Below, one piece after another: positions 24,137 to 32,836 of a stretch of 51,599 nucleotides of DNA (position 1 is its first letter; every line of letters begins with the position of its first letter). The stretch is from positions 1 to 51,599 of the forward strand of contig CANJLB010000024.1 in NCBI GenBank assembly GCA_947475065.1, given 5' to 3'. The translations under genes were made by a program, and so were the position numbers. The stretch comes from Opitutia bacterium (GTDB taxonomy: Bacteria; Verrucomicrobiota; Verrucomicrobiia; Opitutales; Opitutaceae). The notes below the pieces were generated by a model. The model ran no database searches and had not been told where the DNA came from. It saw nothing but the letters and a program-made list of their open reading frames with translations.

Positions 24137-24934
24137 TCAGGGTTCCGGCAGCCGCCTGAGTTGCCCGGTGCTTCTTAGCGCCTCGAAGTAGGAGCAGACG
24201 CGCTCGGCCAGATACGGCAGCGAGCAGAGCACGCCAAGCTCGATATTCTTTTGGTGCGCGGCCTCGGTAAAATTGGCCGATGTCAGCAGGATTTTGCGGC
24301 GATCCACGACGACCACCTTGGCGTGAAGGCTCGCTCGCACCTTGCTGTCCGTGTCGAGCGCGCGTGGGTCAAAATACACCTCGGGAAACGGCTGCCACGG
24401 CCAGTGTTTCTCCCGAAACTCACTCGCATATCTCAGCACCAGCGCCTCCGGCGAGGTCGTGTCCCCGTGCTTTCGTGGCACGTCTACATGAAAAATTATC
24501 CGCAGGCCGGGCCGCTTGGCTTTCTGCTCGGCGAGGCGTTCAAAAAGCAGCCTCCCGTTGTAGAACGCATACCCGGCAAGAACGATCTCGGTTTCCGCTT
24601 CCTGAAACAGCGATTGCACCACCGCGTAGGTGTCTGCCGTCGGCACGCCGGGCACATCCGGGCCGGAAACGACGAGGTCGGGTGCGAGCATATGGTCGCG
24701 CTCGCGGCCTGCGATCACGGCGTGCAACAACCGTTCGATTTGCGCGGGAGAAAACCCGGCTTGCTCCAATCCGCGCAGCCAGCCAAGCAGGCTATCGGCC
24801 GCCTCACTGGCGAATGGCACCAGCGCGGACACCGGTGACTCCCCATACACCCAACCCGCGCCGACCGCGCTGGCGAAATTAACCAGATGGGAGCTGCCGA
24901 TTTCACTAAGAACTTTGTCGGCCCCATGTTTCAT
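24137..24934 (-). CDS. drmC: DISARM protein DrmC, phospholipase D-like nuclease
   Basis: The 265-residue protein belongs to the PLD/HKD superfamily. A single HKD motif reads LHAKVVVVDRRK with His204, Lys206 and Asp211, followed by LLTSANFTEAA (Asn221) and IELGVL (Glu232). A first strand, EIVLAGYAFYNG, opens the PLD domain at about residue 117; the N-terminal 100 residues are helical. PLD nucleases with one HKD motif act as dimers. In DISARM, drmC follows drmB, as here, and is reported to be less essential than drmA and drmB. The start overlaps the drmB stop (ATGA). Confidence 0.92.
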   Translation of the reverse strand: MKHGADKVLSEIGSSHLVNFASAVGAGWVYGESPVSALVPFASEAADSLLGWLRGLEQAGFSPAQIERLLHAVIAGRERDHMLAPDLVVSGPDVPGVPTADTYAVVQSLFQEAETEIVLAGYAFYNGRLLFERLAEQKAKRPGLRIIFHVDVPRKHGDTTSPEALVLRYASEFREKHWPWQPFPEVYFDPRALDTDSKVRASLHAKVVVVDRRKILLTSANFTEAAHQKNIELGVLCSLPYLAERVCSYFEALRSTGQLRRLPEP

Positions 24935-26790
24935 GGCGTCGGGAAGAATTCTGCGCCGCAGTGTTCGACTGTTGCCACTACTAGGGCGCGGTCGAGGAAT
25001 TCGTTGCGTTGTTCGCACGATGTTTCTGGCACGAGCACGCAACCGTGACACGCCGCCCCGTGCAGCGGAGCGTGATCGTGCGGCCCCGGCGCGTGGTGCG
25101 CGCAGATGGGGTCGTTGGCGCAAAGGGAGGCGAGTTCGAGCGCCTTGTGCACGAAACCGGAGATGCGCCGCGCTGCCTCGACCAGACCACCCAGAGTGCC
25201 CTCGGCATCGGAGGAACCGGTGTAGATCAAGATGCCGTAGCGCCGCCCACCACCGGGAGCCTTGGCGTCGAGCGCGTAGATGCGCTCGCGCAGTGACGAC
25301 GCGGGATAACCGCAATCGAGAGAGATCGCGGTCATCAAAAGATGGGCGAACGTGTGGAGCATGTAGTAGGGGGCCCCCGGGAACGTCCGCTTGCTGCCCG
25401 GGTGTCCGCGCAGCCACTCGTCAAAGCCGGCTTGAATAAGCTTGGCGCGCGTCACCACGGCCGGTGTTTGAGCCCACGCCTCGACGACGGCGGCATCGAA
25501 TACAAGGAAGACTCCCTCGCCTCGATTCTCGACGGCCGGCAACCATTCGACATCCCGAGCGATGAAGGCGGGTTTCACTTTTAATGACAGCTCGTCATCG
25601 GGTAACTCGCCGTTAATGTCCGTCCCAAGAGACTCGAAACGGGTAAACGCTATCTGGGCGATGACTTCGCGCAGACGATGAACTAGAATAACATTGGTCA
25701 CGCCTACCATCCACGGTCCGGTCCAGAGGGACTTGGGCAGGCTCCGGGCAAAAAAGTCGCCGTCCGGTTTATCGGAGCCGAGTTCTTCCAGAGCCTCGGC
25801 GAACGCCTCATACTCGACCTCCTTGACTGGGCGTTCTACAAACTGAGCCACGCCGGCCGCGATGCGTTTCACGCTCGCCAATACCTCGGCGTCAGGAATC
25901 CCCGCCAAACGCGTCGCGATATTGGGGATCTGCCTCATCATCACCAGAGCCTCGGGGTTCTTGGCGACCACGGAGAGGCCGGCGTCCCACAACAGCCGCA
26001 CCACTTCATCCACGGGGGATTTCTTATCGGGGATGGAGATGACCGAGAGGGTCTGTGAAAAGTAAGCGTTGCTCGCGCTGCGAATCAGCAGCCGGCTATA
26101 TTGATCGCACGCTTCGTGGGCAAACGAACCGAGCCAGGGCCGGCGCCCGTCACAGCGCCCCAACGCTCGGCTTCCCTTGGTGGCCGCTTGCGCGAGCGAA
26201 CGACGCTTCCCGCACCCGGAACACGATACCTCGACGTCCACGAGAGCGCCCGTTGTGCTTTTTTCCTCCAAGTAGATCGGTGCACCGCATCCGCCCGAGT
26301 AGCCATGCACGAACGCCTGCCAGTCGAGGTCGCCGAGGTGTCCGTGCTCACAGGCCCGCACGAAGCGAAGCGGCACCACCTCTTGCCTGGCGGCACCGTC
26401 GTGGAATTTCCCGTTGGTCAGTTGGGACTGGGGGACGATTTGCCGACGCGTTCCGCGATGTTCAGGCAGCGGCCTTCCGTCGGGACCTATACGCGGCTCA
26501 GCCTTCTGCACGAGAAAGCACCGGGGGAATTTGAAGACCGTGATGCCCGGTTTGCCCGCCGTGGGGTCGTCGGTGGAGGGTGGCGGAGTGCGTAGGGTGA
26601 TGTTTTCCCGCTGAAAGCGGGCACGCAACTTTGCGAGCAGGCGCGGCTCGTCCACGAGTGGCAGCGGACCCGGCGAATAACGCCAGTGGTCGAGTCCTCC
26701 GATGATGACGGAGCCCTCGGGCTGGTCCATCATGGCACCGGCGCCGAAGGTATTGAGCAGTTGGCTGGCTCTGACTTCGCTTTTGCTCAT
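24931..26790 (-). CDS. drmB: DISARM protein DrmB, DUF1998 protein
   Basis: This is a 619-residue partner of the DrmA helicase. The N-terminus SEVRASQLLNTFGAGAMMDQP is typical of DrmB/MrfB-type proteins, and DHWRYSP follows. The C-terminal DUF1998 domain (about residues 480-600) contains HTFAHLLMTAISLDCGYPASSL, GILIYTGSSDAEGTLGG and a cysteine cluster CANDPICAH ... ACHGCVLVPETSCEQRN that probably binds zinc. In DISARM, DrmA and DrmB form the core complex that loads on unmethylated or incoming DNA. Start codon one base after the drmA stop, end overlapping drmC: translation is certainly coupled. Confidence 0.95.
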   Translation of the reverse strand: MSKSEVRASQLLNTFGAGAMMDQPEGSVIIGGLDHWRYSPGPLPLVDEPRLLAKLRARFQRENITLRTPPPSTDDPTAGKPGITVFKFPRCFLVQKAEPRIGPDGRPLPEHRGTRRQIVPQSQLTNGKFHDGAARQEVVPLRFVRACEHGHLGDLDWQAFVHGYSGGCGAPIYLEEKSTTGALVDVEVSCSGCGKRRSLAQAATKGSRALGRCDGRRPWLGSFAHEACDQYSRLLIRSASNAYFSQTLSVISIPDKKSPVDEVVRLLWDAGLSVVAKNPEALVMMRQIPNIATRLAGIPDAEVLASVKRIAAGVAQFVERPVKEVEYEAFAEALEELGSDKPDGDFFARSLPKSLWTGPWMVGVTNVILVHRLREVIAQIAFTRFESLGTDINGELPDDELSLKVKPAFIARDVEWLPAVENRGEGVFLVFDAAVVEAWAQTPAVVTRAKLIQAGFDEWLRGHPGSKRTFPGAPYYMLHTFAHLLMTAISLDCGYPASSLRERIYALDAKAPGGGRRYGILIYTGSSDAEGTLGGLVEAARRISGFVHKALELASLCANDPICAHHAPGPHDHAPLHGAACHGCVLVPETSCEQRNEFLDRALVVATVEHCGAEFFPTP

Positions 26791-26791
26791 G

Positions 26792-29700
26792 TTAGTCTAT
26801 GAGGTCTTTTGGGAAAAGATCCACGCTGGGTTCGACGTCGCGCATGGAACGATTCGCGCGAAATTTCCGATAGTCGTCCGGCATCGCGGCCAAGGCCTCG
26901 TCGAGAAAGCCGTGCATGAGCGACGGGAGGTTTCGTTCCTCGGTGCCGTATTGGAGTTTCACGCCGTCCTGATGCTGGCGGTCGGCGAGCTTGAACCAGG
27001 TGTCGAGTAAGTCGATGCACCGGTCGCGGACTTTTGCCCGGAGGGCCGCTTGGTCGGGCGGCGTCAGGCCACTCCGATGCGCCACGGCGCGGTGCGCGAA
27101 GGCATCGGCAATTACCGTGAGCGATGCGCGATGCGCCAAAATGCTGGAGGCACCGCCCGCCGCAGCAAACTCGGGGTGGGTGTGACGGGCATAGGCGACC
27201 AAGGCTGCGGCCAGCGCCCGATCCAGCGCCCGCGGTGAGAACGGCGTCACGCTCGTAGCCTCCACCGCCCGGTAGAACGTCGCGTGGTAGTAGCCGAAGC
27301 GCTCGTAGTGCGAACGGTCGCGGGGTTTGTGGATGTTCAGCAACGTGACCACGAGGCCCGGCCGTTTCGGATCGCGGCCGACGCGACTGGTGGCCTGAAT
27401 GTATTCCGAGGACATCTTGGGCTGGCCCAGCACCACCATCAATCCCAGGCGGGTAATATCGAGACCTACCGAAATCATGTTCGTCGCTAGGGCGATATCG
27501 ACTTGGTCTTTTTCCACGGAGTGTGGCTGCGACAAACGTCGCTTCGCCTCGGAAACTTTATCGGTCGAGACACGCGACGTGAGTTCGAGTGGTTCGCCGA
27601 TTTCGCGTTTGATAAACAGGGTGTCCACCGGATCACGTCGTCGCCGACTACCGTAGCGACGCAATTGGCTCGTGACTTCGTCTTCGACGATGCGGCGCGA
27701 TCCGCCGAGTTCCCTCAGGCTATTAAAATACCCGAGCAGGGTCATGTAAGGGTCGGCTGGATTGGTCGGACTCTTGCCGCCGGCCTCCTTGTAGAGCCGT
27801 TGTCCTGCCGATAGCAGGGCTAAGGCAGTGCGTAGAAGAACGACCTTGAGGCTTCGTCCTTGAGCTCCCACCCCCACGTAAAATCGGGCCGGAGTGTCCA
27901 CCGAAGATCGCGTCTGCGCGAAGAAGGAATCGCGGCGATCCGGTCCTGCCGGTGGGAATATCATCGAACTGGCTCGACCAAAGAGCGCCTGAATCTGGGC
28001 CTCGGCCTGCCGCACCGTCGCCGTGGAAGCGATGACCTTGGGTTGCAGGGTTTGACCGTTGCCGAGGTCGCGTTCGGCCAGATGTCCGATGGTCGTTTCG
28101 TAAACACCCGCGATGGTGCCGAGCGGCCCCGAAATCAGATGCAACTCGTCTTGAATGATGAGCCCAGGCGGCGGGAGTGGCCCGCCGAGTGATTGCCCGC
28201 GTCCCGGCTCACCGGCGTTATAAAACCCGGCGCCGTCGAATCGCTCGACGAGGCCGAACAGTTTTCCCGACGGGCCGATCCACGGGAGGGCGGCGAACTT
28301 GTCTACTGTGGCGATGACGAAGCACGGCAGACGACGGTAGATGGATTCGTCGACGGCCAAGACCGGTAACGGTTGGTCGCCCGTGAAGGCGCAGCTCGCA
28401 TTCACGCAGGTGATGCGTAGATCTTGCGGAGCTTTTTCCGAGGGCACCAAACGAAATGAGAAGGCGTTGAACTTCGTGCCGCACCACGGGCAGTTTTCCA
28501 ACGGCACGGGAGACGGGTGCCGGTTCGAGTCGCTCTTGAATCTACGCAAACGTCGGTAGGCCGTGCTGTCGGCACTGGGGCCGGTATCGCCGGGGCCGCC
28601 CATCCGGTTGGGAGTGGCGGCGGACCCGACCCAGAGTCCGATTTCAAACGGCCAGTCGCCGAGCGATTTGTCACCCGCTTTGGTCCGCTCCTGCCGTTCC
28701 AATTCCAAGGCGCAGATAAGCGCGGTGGCGCGGCCGAGTTGGTCGAGCGTGAGTAGGCGCAGGGTGTAGCGCATGAGCACATCCACGCCCGCACCGCGGC
28801 GGCCGGGATTACGCAGACGGCGGAGCACCAGCGAAAACGCGGCGAGCGCGAGGTAGGCTTCGGTTTTGCCGCCGCCGGTCGGGAAGAACAGCAGATCGAC
28901 GAGTTTCCGGTCGGCGCTGAGGGGGTCGTGGAGTCCCCGCAGATTCAGGAGAATAAACCCGAGTTGGAACGAACGCCACGCCGGTGCGTCGGCGGCAGCC
29001 GCGGGGTTTCCGGTGCGCTGCATTTCGCGCTGCCGGGCCTGGCGGGCCATCGCGCGGTTGGCGGTGCAGAAGGCCTCCCGCACTTCCGGGAGATCGAGCA
29101 GCTTGATTCCAGCCTCCATGCGATTGGCCGCAAGTTTAGCGCGATGAATCAATTCTTTCGCCGTCTTCGCGCGTTCCGGGTCGGTGGCCAGCTCGCCGGT
29201 CACCACCTTGGCCTGCTCGTTGATCCATTCTCGATAGCGGGCCACGAGCGGGCTGAGCGCCGCTTCGGCACCGGCCAAATCCTTGATGCCTGCAAGCGCC
29301 TCCATGCGCAGTTCGACGCCCGGCAGCGCTGCCGTGTCGAGGTGACCGATGTACTCGACCTCGGCGCTCGGCATCCAGCACGTCTGCACTTGCCGGCAGG
29401 TTTGCCCGGCCGGCAACGTCACTCTTTCGGCGGAGCAACCGATCCCTGAAACAAAATCGAAGGCACCTCGGTATTGGAGGTCGGCCACTTGGAGATCCAT
29501 GGAGTCCGCGCTGTCGCTGTTGCGCAGGTCGGGCCGCGGCACAAAGCCTTCAACACAGGTGAGACAAAGACGGGCCTGAAACGCGTTGCCCTGATAGGCT
29601 TTTTCCCCAGGCGGCCGGCCGTTGACGCAGAACACACACAGCGCGCGCGTGCCCTTCGGCAGGCGTCTGTGGTTGCCCGCATCGACTGGGCGCAGCGTTG

Positions 29701-30337
29701 CTACAAGGCGCAGACCGCCACTGTTGGGCACGACCCACTCGGTGGGGCGCCCATCCAACCCCGGCAGCGTTAACTCAAGGGTTTCGCATCGCGGAGACCG
29801 TCGATACCCTTTCGGCGGTGGTGCTTTGGGGATCACGACGGCCGGCGAACCATCCTCGGCAGCGGGTTTGTCGGAGCCCTCCGGCAGAGGATATTCGGCC
29901 GGCACCTCATCGACTTTGACGCCGAGACCTTGGTCTTCGGGTTCTTTCTCCTCTGCGGTCGGGTCTTCCCAGTGGTAGTCACCCCAGGTGACCTCAGCCT
30001 CGATACGAGTCGTTCCGGCAGGAATGAGGACACTCAAGCCCATGGAACTGGGCAGGAGACTCGGTGGCGCGGCTTGCTTGTCGGGGGCCGCGCTGTCATC
30101 GGCACCGCCACCCTCGCCCGCGGCATCAACTTCTTCCTTCGCCTCGGCGTCGCTGCGATGCTCGACCGGCGCGGTCTCCGGCACGAGGTAGCCGGTGAGA
30201 TACCAGCGCGTCGGGTTCTCCGGCAGCAGCTCGCGCTCGAACACATGACCCGGCCACGGCCCGACCAAGTCGAGCTTGAGCGCGTCCACGAGCTTGGCGC
30301 GGGCTTCACGGGAGGTCATGGGGACTAGAGCGGACAT
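26792..30337 (-). CDS. drmA: DISARM protein DrmA, SF2 helicase
   Basis: This 1,181-residue helicase is the DISARM signature protein. An N-terminal domain (about 1-470) holds ELLPENPTRWYLTGYLVPE and the acidic linker. Walker A is FFPTGGGKTEAYLALAAF near residue 486. A four-Cys zinc site (CPWCG ... CVNASC) lies near 615-650, the DExH-type motif IIQDELHLISG near 725, and motif VI QATSRVGRDPKRPG near 985. The tail DVEPSVDLFPKDLID is family-like. I place the start at the ATG 8 bp after the protease stop; a TTG overlapping that stop and an ATG six codons further in (MTSREARAK) are alternatives. In DISARM, DrmA moves on DNA and with DrmB blocks phage DNA. Confidence 0.95.
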   Translation of the reverse strand: MSALVPMTSREARAKLVDALKLDLVGPWPGHVFERELLPENPTRWYLTGYLVPETAPVEHRSDAEAKEEVDAAGEGGGADDSAAPDKQAAPPSLLPSSMGLSVLIPAGTTRIEAEVTWGDYHWEDPTAEEKEPEDQGLGVKVDEVPAEYPLPEGSDKPAAEDGSPAVVIPKAPPPKGYRRSPRCETLELTLPGLDGRPTEWVVPNSGGLRLVATLRPVDAGNHRRLPKGTRALCVFCVNGRPPGEKAYQGNAFQARLCLTCVEGFVPRPDLRNSDSADSMDLQVADLQYRGAFDFVSGIGCSAERVTLPAGQTCRQVQTCWMPSAEVEYIGHLDTAALPGVELRMEALAGIKDLAGAEAALSPLVARYREWINEQAKVVTGELATDPERAKTAKELIHRAKLAANRMEAGIKLLDLPEVREAFCTANRAMARQARQREMQRTGNPAAAADAPAWRSFQLGFILLNLRGLHDPLSADRKLVDLLFFPTGGGKTEAYLALAAFSLVLRRLRNPGRRGAGVDVLMRYTLRLLTLDQLGRATALICALELERQERTKAGDKSLGDWPFEIGLWVGSAATPNRMGGPGDTGPSADSTAYRRLRRFKSDSNRHPSPVPLENCPWCGTKFNAFSFRLVPSEKAPQDLRITCVNASCAFTGDQPLPVLAVDESIYRRLPCFVIATVDKFAALPWIGPSGKLFGLVERFDGAGFYNAGEPGRGQSLGGPLPPPGLIIQDELHLISGPLGTIAGVYETTIGHLAERDLGNGQTLQPKVIASTATVRQAEAQIQALFGRASSMIFPPAGPDRRDSFFAQTRSSVDTPARFYVGVGAQGRSLKVVLLRTALALLSAGQRLYKEAGGKSPTNPADPYMTLLGYFNSLRELGGSRRIVEDEVTSQLRRYGSRRRRDPVDTLFIKREIGEPLELTSRVSTDKVSEAKRRLSQPHSVEKDQVDIALATNMISVGLDITRLGLMVVLGQPKMSSEYIQATSRVGRDPKRPGLVVTLLNIHKPRDRSHYERFGYYHATFYRAVEATSVTPFSPRALDRALAAALVAYARHTHPEFAAAGGASSILAHRASLTVIADAFAHRAVAHRSGLTPPDQAALRAKVRDRCIDLLDTWFKLADRQHQDGVKLQYGTEERNLPSLMHGFLDEALAAMPDDYRKFRANRSMRDVEPSVDLFPKDLID

Positions 30338-30345
30338 GATGCGAA

Positions 30346-31752
30346 TCAAGACTGCACATCAAATCGCAAGGCATACGCTTCGATCCCTTCTGTGAGGAAA
30401 GCGCTGAATGGCAGGCTGCACAGACCGGGCCCCCAGATCGGTGCCTTCGGCCACGCCGGTCCCCATGAGTTGAGCGCCCAGAACCGCCCCTGATACTTCC
30501 ATTGTTGATTTCCATCCACATGGTCGTAGCCCACCAGCAGCCACGCATGGGCGTCGACTGCGGGCCTGTCGCCTTCCAGCGGCACGAGCGGCATTCCATA
30601 CCGGTTCATTGCCCGCCCAGACCAGCGTTGCGGATGAGTGGCCGAAACCACCACCACCCAGCCCGCCGCGAGCAAGGTTTTGATCTGCGCGATCTCCGCT
30701 GGGCCGATTTTTCTGATCTCTGGCCGTCCCAGCATCCCCGTCAGCAGTTGGGCCTCAATCATGCGCGGCGTCGTGCGCCAGCCGGGGCCGGCGGTCGGGC
30801 CGCTGGCGTAGGGGAAAACTCGCTCCCCGCATGGTAACAACTCCCTGACGGCATCAACGGTGCCGGATAACGTCCTCCCGTCGGGCCATCCCTCTCCCGC
30901 CCTCGCCGACATATTATGCAGCCAAGCCGGGCTGAAATCATCCTGCACCACACGACCGTGTCCCGCCCGATGTGCGGCCAGCGTCAACCCGGTGGCCACC
31001 GCATGGGCGGCACAGGTGCCGTGCTGCCCCTGGTCGCGCACCAACCGGCGATAAAGCCGCGCATCCTTGGCCGTCAACCCGACCCGCATCGGCAGGTCTG
31101 GCGTGGCCTCGCGGGGATGCAGGACGCGGTTCGGCGGCACTGGCCGTTTGAATCCATCGGGCAAAATGATTCCGCGCGACTGCTGAGAGGAATACTCCAA
31201 ATTATCCGGCGGCTGCCATCCATCGGGCAGCATCCGATGCCACGGAATATCTGCGAAGCCGCCCCCGTGTATTGGCAGCACCGACTCGAAGTCTTCCTTG
31301 TGTCCCTCCTCATCGCTTGGCTCCTCGCCCATGATTGGCCCGGCCGTCGCCGACAGCCACTCCTCCATGAGCCGCAGAATCGGGCGCGGCTCGCCGGCAT
31401 GGGCCTTGCGCGCCTGGCCCAGCAGGTTTTTCCCCGTCCACGGTTTCCCCGGAAGGACACTGCTTTTTACCGCTTCAAACTCAAGGAGAAGGCCCGTGAC
31501 CGCTTGGCTGTAGTCCCAGAAATCGTGTCCCGCGTGTTGCTCGCCCATCAGCATGCCGAGGTTGTCCATGAGCACGTCCATGGCCCCGAGCGTGTGCGGC
31601 CAGTTGGCCGGATCCCATTTCCGGAAATGCGGCTCCACCGCCGACCGTTGTAGGGGGTGCAGGCGCTCCACCAGACCGGCATCCATGACGCGCTGCAAAA
31701 ATGCGCCGCGCGGGAATGGCTTCCGGTTGGGGTTCAGGCTCGATGTGCTCAT
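30346..31752 (-). CDS. Papain-like (C1 family) cysteine protease inside the DISARM operon
   Basis: The 468-residue protein has all papain landmarks: oxyanion Gln241 and nucleophile Cys247 in RDQGQHGTCAAHA, separated by six residues as in papain (Gln19-Cys25); His402 in VDAHAWLLVGYDH; Asn428 in FWALNSWG. The first about 220 residues are an unrecognised helical and linker region that could act as propeptide or sensor (LHPLQRSAVEPHFRKWDP; GAMDVLMDNLGMLMGEQ). There is no signal peptide, so it acts in the cytosol. The start is fixed by a perfect AGGAGG eight to nine bases before the ATG; the longer frame upstream overlaps the preceding gene. It lies between drmMI and drmA, which is not part of the known DISARM core. 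I infer a protease effector or activator of the system. Confidence 0.88.
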   Translation of the reverse strand: MSTSSLNPNRKPFPRGAFLQRVMDAGLVERLHPLQRSAVEPHFRKWDPANWPHTLGAMDVLMDNLGMLMGEQHAGHDFWDYSQAVTGLLLEFEAVKSSVLPGKPWTGKNLLGQARKAHAGEPRPILRLMEEWLSATAGPIMGEEPSDEEGHKEDFESVLPIHGGGFADIPWHRMLPDGWQPPDNLEYSSQQSRGIILPDGFKRPVPPNRVLHPREATPDLPMRVGLTAKDARLYRRLVRDQGQHGTCAAHAVATGLTLAAHRAGHGRVVQDDFSPAWLHNMSARAGEGWPDGRTLSGTVDAVRELLPCGERVFPYASGPTAGPGWRTTPRMIEAQLLTGMLGRPEIRKIGPAEIAQIKTLLAAGWVVVVSATHPQRWSGRAMNRYGMPLVPLEGDRPAVDAHAWLLVGYDHVDGNQQWKYQGRFWALNSWGPAWPKAPIWGPGLCSLPFSAFLTEGIEAYALRFDVQS

Positions 31753-31765
31753 CAGAAAATCCTCC

Positions 31766-32821
31766 TCATTTAACCCAGCCTCGGCCTGCGCGACGCAGGG
31801 GGATTTCTGGGGGCACCACCACCGGCTCCGTCGGCTGAGTGTCGCCACGCACGATTCCTTCGAGGATCGGGCGCAGGCGCTCGGTCAATGCTTCCGGCGA
31901 CTCGATTTTATCTATGACTCTCAGGACTGCTGCGTCCGGATGGTTGCCATCTGGGAGACGGTGGGTGAATGTCTTGTCTTCAACGGGAGTCCAATAATTC
32001 AGCCATGAATTCACCGTGTGAGCTGAGACGCGATTTAGCGTCGGGATGATCACGTGACGGAGTCGTCTGCGATGAGCGATGCCTCCGGTTAGGGATCCAA
32101 ATAAAGGGGAGGCGTAGAGTTTGAGTTGTGCTTTGGTGACCCTCTCGGCCGGGAAAAACCTGATAGTTTGCAAGAGTGCTCCGCGCTTATTGTAGAAAAA
32201 CTCCGGCTCCGCAGCGATCGCCGTGCTGTGCTTGTCGTAATGAGCTTTGATGCCGGCACGTTTTGCCTCTTTTACGCACGTCGCCATCAAAGTATTTCTA
32301 CGCTCGACCACCGACAGACTGGCGAACGTGGCAGCATGGGCGGACGCCTTCATCTCTGCTTGGTGCTGTGCGACCAGCGGTCGTATGACGTGCTGAATCC
32401 TCCGCTTTAGCCGGTCAGCAAAATCGCCATCGGGCTTTGTCCAGGAGATGATGTTCTTCATCTGAAGGTCAAAATGGATTCTTTCGTTTCCCTCTTTGTC
32501 CTCGTCCTTGGGTTTGAAATGATCCTTCCGCGCGATGTAGATCACCGGCTTGGCCTGCCCCCACGCATAGCCTGCCTCGTAATAGACCGAGGGTCGTGCG
32601 TAGGTGAGGTCGGCGATGCAGAAATCCGCGGCGTCAATCAACTCGATGATCTTATCATCAATGTCGTCATTGTGAATTTCGCGATCCACCCGCCGTGGTT
32701 GAATTTGGAGTCCACGGAGTAGTCGGACGACGACCTTGTCGTAGATGACGTCCACGTCTGCTCGTTCAAAGGCGGACGCGATAAAACACTTCAGTGGGGG
32801 ACGCATCGTATTCGTGGCCAT
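31766..32821 (-). CDS. Nucleoside 2-deoxyribosyltransferase/TIR-like effector candidate
   Basis: The N-terminal about 110 residues of this 351-residue protein match the deoxyribosyltransferase/TIR-like fold: CFIASAFERADVDVIYDKVV, then ELIDAADFCIADLTYARPSVYYEAGYAWGQ, with Asp71 and the likely catalytic Glu82, then KPVIYIARKDHF. Proteins of this group cleave N-glycosidic bonds of nucleosides or NAD, and several serve as toxic effectors in phage defence. The remaining 240 residues are unrecognised (SFASLSVVERRN region; TLNRVSAHTVNSWLNYW). Spacing of 15 bp from drmMI and 13 bp to the protease places it in the operon. Enzyme activity is inferred from fold motifs only. GC content is lower than in the drm genes. 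Confidence 0.75.
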   Translation of the reverse strand: MATNTMRPPLKCFIASAFERADVDVIYDKVVVRLLRGLQIQPRRVDREIHNDDIDDKIIELIDAADFCIADLTYARPSVYYEAGYAWGQAKPVIYIARKDHFKPKDEDKEGNERIHFDLQMKNIISWTKPDGDFADRLKRRIQHVIRPLVAQHQAEMKASAHAATFASLSVVERRNTLMATCVKEAKRAGIKAHYDKHSTAIAAEPEFFYNKRGALLQTIRFFPAERVTKAQLKLYASPLFGSLTGGIAHRRRLRHVIIPTLNRVSAHTVNSWLNYWTPVEDKTFTHRLPDGNHPDAAVLRVIDKIESPEALTERLRPILEGIVRGDTQPTEPVVVPPEIPLRRAGRGWVK

Positions 32822-32836
32822 TGGCGTGGCTTCCTA

